Below are positions 61,424 to 64,000 of a stretch of DNA of 64,000 nt, piece after piece (position 1 is the stretch's first letter; each line of letters starts with the position of its first letter). This DNA comes from Clostridiales bacterium (GTDB taxonomy: Bacteria > Bacillota > Clostridia > Lachnospirales > Lachnospiraceae): contig JAAYNM010000090.1 in assembly GCA_012520815.1 (NCBI GenBank), forward strand, positions 1-64,000, in the 5' to 3' direction. Both the position numbers and the translations under genes were made by a program. Below the pieces are notes generated by a model that saw nothing but the letters and a program-made list of their open reading frames with translations, made no database searches and had not been told where the DNA came from.

Positions 61424-63538
61424 ATGGTAACGTTTAAAGAAAAAATATCAGAACTCAATAAAAAACTTATTTACATCCAGAGTGTACAGCCTATTTTGGA
61501 TAAGGAGCTTTTGTACAGCGATTGTACAGAGAACTTCCTTACACCATGTGAGCCAAATGCATTTGAAGAATTATCAATAAGGTTTAGAACTGCAAAGGCA
61601 AATGTTGATAGTGTGTTAATGTGTATAGATGGCAAGGAATTACCACTTAGTCTTCTTGCAAGTGGAACAAATTTTGATATATATGAGATAAAGTATAGAA
61701 TAGAGGACAGACCTATAAAATACTGTTTTAAAGTAGTGACGGGTTTTGAGGGATGTTATTTTGATAGGGCAGGTGTGTGTGATGAGATCAGACAGATGTA
61801 TCTATTCCAAATCACGCCGGGATTTAAGACTCCAGACTGGGCTAAGGGTGCAGTAATGTATCAAATCTACGTGGATAGATTTTTTAACGGAGACGAGACC
61901 AATGATGTTCTACAAAATGAGTACGTATATATAGATGAATATACTGACAAAGTAAATGATTGGAATAAATATCCTGCAACTATGGGGGTGAGAGAGTTTT
62001 ACGGTGGAGATTTGCAGGGTGTTATGGATAAAATGGACTATTTAGAGAAATTAGGTGTAGAGGTTATCTACTTTAATCCATTATTTGTATCGCCATCTAA
62101 CCATAAATATGACATTCAAGATTATGACTACATAGATCCTCACTTTGGAAAAATAGTAAAGGATGAGGGGGAGGTATTAGCTAACGGAGTTATGGATAAT
62201 AAACAGGCTAGCAGATATATTACGAGAGTTACAGACAAGGCAAATCTTGAAGCATCCAACGAACTATTCGCAAATCTAGTAAGGGAAGCACACAGACGTA
62301 ATATAAAAGTTATTATTGATGGTGTATTCAATCACTGCGGTTCATTCAATAAATGGATGGATAAAGAGAGAATATACCAAGATCAAATTGGATATGCAGA
62401 TGGTGCATATGTATCGAAAGATAGCCCATATCATTCATTCTTTAAGTTTTATGAAGAAAATGAAGATAAATGGCCATATAATAACAGTTATGACGGATGG
62501 TGGGGACACGATACATTACCAAAGTTAAACTATGAAGGTTCAAAAGAATTAGAAGAATATATTTTATATATTGCGCGCAAATGGGTATCACCACCATACA
62601 ATGTAGATGGATGGAGACTTGACGTGGCTGCTGATTTAGGTCATAGTAGCGACTATAATCACGAATTCTGGAAAAAGTTTAGAAGGGCAGTGAAAGAAGC
62701 AAACCCTAATGCAATCATTTTGGCGGAACACTATGGTAATCCTGAGAGTTGGTTATCAGGTGATCAATGGGATACCGTTATGAATTATGATGCCTTTATG
62801 GAACCGCTTACATGGTTCTTAACAGGAATGGAAAAACATTCGGATAGTAAGCAGGAAAACCTACTTGGAGATGCGACTGGTTTCTTTAGAAATATGACTT
62901 ACTATATGTCTAGATTTCAAACACCATCTCTTATGGTAGCTATGAATCAACTATCAAACCATGACCATTCAAGATTTCTGACTAGAACAAACGGAGTGGT
63001 AGGTCGTGTTGCTTACCTTGGACCTGAGGCAGCTAATGAAGGTGTAAAAAAAGCCGTTATGAAAGAGGCTGTTATTGTGCAAATGACATGGCCAGGAGCT
63101 CCTACTATTTATTATGGAGATGAAGCTGGTGTGTGCGGCTGGACAGATCCTGATAATAGACGAACATATCCTTGGGGACATGAAGATTTAGAACTTATAG
63201 AGTTTCATAAGGATGTAATTCGTATACATAAGAGAAATGAGGCTTTAAGAAAAGGTTCATTTAGGCCACTTCATGAAGATTATAATGTAATTGCATTCGG
63301 TAGATTTTATTTAGATAATATACTATTTACGGTCATCAATAATAATGACTATGAAAAGGAAGTGAAATTTAGTGTCCGCGCATTAGGTCTTGGATACGAG
63401 GAGGACGTGGAAAGATTGATGCTTTCTAGCGAAAACAACTACAACGCTGGCGTATTACGTAGTCATATAAGCAATGGTATTTTCACTGCCACAATGCCAC
63501 CTAGAAGTGGTGCAATATATAGAAAAGTAACAGAGTAA
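61424..63538 (+). CDS. GH13 alpha-amylase family enzyme (neopullulanase-like)
   Basis: A 704-aa glycosidase for alpha-glucans such as maltodextrin, pullulan or cyclodextrin. With no signal peptide it is likely cytosolic. An N-terminal beta-sandwich (about 1-135, CBM34-like) precedes the GH13 barrel. Conserved regions are DGVFNHCG, GWRLDVAADLG (nucleophile Asp), ILAEHYGNPESW (acid/base Glu) and NQLSNHDHSR. A beta domain ends the protein. The ATG at 61424 has AAAGGAG 7 bases upstream; the 32-residue longer track ORF has no site. It fits with GlgC/GlgD as an enzyme of glycogen or maltodextrin use, but is not linked to them. The exact substrate is unproven. Confidence 0.9.
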   Translation: MVTFKEKISELNKKLIYIQSVQPILDKELLYSDCTENFLTPCEPNAFEELSIRFRTAKANVDSVLMCIDGKELPLSLLASGTNFDIYEIKYRIEDRPIKYCFKVVTGFEGCYFDRAGVCDEIRQMYLFQITPGFKTPDWAKGAVMYQIYVDRFFNGDETNDVLQNEYVYIDEYTDKVNDWNKYPATMGVREFYGGDLQGVMDKMDYLEKLGVEVIYFNPLFVSPSNHKYDIQDYDYIDPHFGKIVKDEGEVLANGVMDNKQASRYITRVTDKANLEASNELFANLVREAHRRNIKVIIDGVFNHCGSFNKWMDKERIYQDQIGYADGAYVSKDSPYHSFFKFYEENEDKWPYNNSYDGWWGHDTLPKLNYEGSKELEEYILYIARKWVSPPYNVDGWRLDVAADLGHSSDYNHEFWKKFRRAVKEANPNAIILAEHYGNPESWLSGDQWDTVMNYDAFMEPLTWFLTGMEKHSDSKQENLLGDATGFFRNMTYYMSRFQTPSLMVAMNQLSNHDHSRFLTRTNGVVGRVAYLGPEAANEGVKKAVMKEAVIVQMTWPGAPTIYYGDEAGVCGWTDPDNRRTYPWGHEDLELIEFHKDVIRIHKRNEALRKGSFRPLHEDYNVIAFGRFYLDNILFTVINNNDYEKEVKFSVRALGLGYEEDVERLMLSSENNYNAGVLRSHISNGIFTATMPPRSGAIYRKVTE

Positions 63539-63552
63539 AGAGTGAAAAATAC

Positions 63553-63581
63553 TTGCAAGCAATATTTCGCTATGCTATAAT
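63553..63581 (+). promoter_or_regulatory. Promoter of the tRNA pair
   Basis: TTGCAA (63553-63558) and TATAAT (63576-63581) with a 17-base spacer end 12 bases before tRNA-Tyr. Confidence 0.8.
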
Positions 63582-63593
63582 ACACTCGCCTAT

Positions 63594-63674
63594 GGATGGA
63601 TTCCCGAGTGGCCAAAGGGGACAGACTGTAAATCTGCTGCAATTGCTTCGGTGGTTCGAATCCACCTCCATCCA
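63594..63674 (+). tRNA. tRNA-Tyr (GTA)
   Basis: An 81-base class II tRNA. The acceptor stem GGATGGA pairs with TCCATCC, discriminator A at 63674. The anticodon loop CTGTAAA gives GTA. It has a long variable arm (TGCAATTGCTTC) and GGTTCGAATCC T arm. CCA is not encoded. Confidence 0.95.
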
Positions 63675-63677
63675 TCC

Positions 63678-63761
63678 GCCGGCGTGGCGGAATTGGCAGA
63701 CGCACAGGACTTAAAATCCTGGGGAGTTAAATCCGTACCGGTTCGATTCCGGTCGCCGGCA
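63678..63761 (+). tRNA. tRNA-Leu (TAA)
   Basis: An 84-base class II tRNA starting 3 bases after tRNA-Tyr. Acceptor GCCGGCG pairs with CGCCGGC, discriminator A at 63761. The anticodon arm CAGGA-CTTAAAA-TCCTG gives TAA. The T arm is CCGGTTCGATTCCGG. CCA is not encoded. The two tRNAs share one promoter and terminator. Confidence 0.95.
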
Positions 63762-63762
63762 T

Positions 63763-63795
63763 AAAAAGGAACGTGTATACACGTTCCTTTTTTTC
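63763..63795 (+). terminator. Terminator of the tRNA pair
   Basis: GGAACGTGTATACACGTTCC is a perfect 20-base palindrome preceded by A5 and followed by T7. Confidence 0.9.
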
Positions 63796-63821
63796 TTTAT
63801 TTATTTTTAAGATTTTTTTAT

Positions 63822-63850
63822 TTGACATTATGAAATCTCGGGAGTATACT
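63822..63850 (+). promoter_or_regulatory. Promoter of the MarR-like gene
   Basis: TTGACA (63822-63827) and TATACT (63845-63850) with a 17-base spacer. Confidence 0.8.
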
Positions 63851-63853
63851 TCA

Positions 63854-63866
63854 CTAACAGTGTTAG
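63854..63866. promoter_or_regulatory. Candidate operator at the transcription start of the MarR-like gene
   Basis: CTAAC-agt-GTTAG is a perfect inverted repeat 3 bases after the -10 box, covering the likely transcription start. Binding there would block transcription, consistent with self-repression. Confidence 0.5.
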
Positions 63867-63888
63867 ACAAAACTAGAAAGGTGGTAAG

Positions 63889-64000
63889 ATGGATTATAAA
63901 AAATGTGCAGAGGAGACGATGCATTATATAATGAATCATCCAAGTAAACCAAGGCGCAAGGAATCGGATACTTTTTATAAAGGCGAGATGAAGATACTTG
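63889..64000 (+). CDS. Probable MarR-family regulator, N-terminal fragment cut by window edge
   Basis: Only 37 codons are visible: MDYKKCAEETMHYIMN... then FYKGEMKIL. The helix pattern and the final F.KGEMKIL resemble the start of small MarR regulators of Clostridia, where a helix leads into the winged-helix domain. GAAAGGTGG lies 4 bases before the ATG. The promoter and operator-like palindrome fit an autoregulated repressor. The DNA-binding helix lies outside the window, so the family call is tentative. Confidence 0.5.
   Translation, partial: MDYKKCAEETMHYIMNHPSKPRRKESDTFYKGEMKIL

Noticed and set aside
1-64000. CRISPR array, phage genes, toxin-antitoxin or restriction system
   Set aside because: No regularly spaced repeats, and no ORF with motifs of phage structural proteins, restriction enzymes or typical toxin-antitoxin pairs was seen.

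Overview
The window comes from a low-GC, Gram-positive anaerobe of the Clostridia, most likely Lachnospiraceae-like. This is an inference from gene content and order: a gdpP-rplI-dnaB block, hup-rqcP-divIC-tilS-hpt-ftsH, a glgC-glgD pair, mfd with a PrsA-like foldase, and strong AGGAGG ribosome sites. No rRNA or CRISPR array was seen. Two adjacent tRNAs lie near the right edge.

Layout. 0-1.8 kb: the outer end of an IS3-type element, a family 2 glycosyltransferase, a decayed second glycosyltransferase and a small DUF1858 redox protein. 1.9-5 kb: a MecA-type adaptor (minus strand), then an unusual pair made of a Ser/Thr-kinase-like protein fused to a ParA/CpaE-like domain and a second ParA/CpaE-like protein. 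5.3-11.7 kb: a GH18-type lipoprotein, gdpP-rplI-dnaB and a 56-aa ferredoxin that is missing from the ORF track. 11.7-15.45 kb: an ABC importer operon and a Nudix gene, bounded by two perfect 30-bp direct repeats. 15.6-23.2 kb: a class A PBP, then prs, a DnaC/DnaI-like loader, DnaD and murC on the minus strand. 23.4-32.3 kb: glgC-glgD-spoVG, a membrane protein, then prsA-like, mfd and pth on the minus strand. 32.5-36.6 kb: alr, a MurL-like epimerase and an atypical MurD, which together suggest the L-Glu-then-epimerise route to D-Glu in peptidoglycan. 36.9-54.6 kb: a complete monoderm type IV pilus operon (PilB, PilT, PilC, pilin, PilD, a PilM-PilN fusion, PilO, three further prepilin-like proteins and a PilX-like protein of 814 aa), ending in a 1507-aa exported protein. 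54.8-61.1 kb: exonuclease III, HU and the tilS-hpt-ftsH block, which lacks the sporulation genes found there in Bacillus. 61.4-64 kb: a GH13 enzyme, tRNA-Tyr and tRNA-Leu, and the start of a probable MarR-type regulator.

How the parts relate. Several genes serve the cell wall (PBP1A, MurC, alanine racemase, MurL/MurD2, DivIC, GdpP for c-di-AMP). Replication is covered by DnaB, a loader and DnaD. Glycogen metabolism is covered by GlgC/GlgD and possibly the GH13 enzyme. The most distinctive parts are the pilus operon with its two very large surface candidates, the MurL-MurD2 pair, the kinase/P-loop pair with an apparent non-canonical start, and the repeat-bounded transporter island. All functional calls rest on reading motifs by eye; no database search was run.
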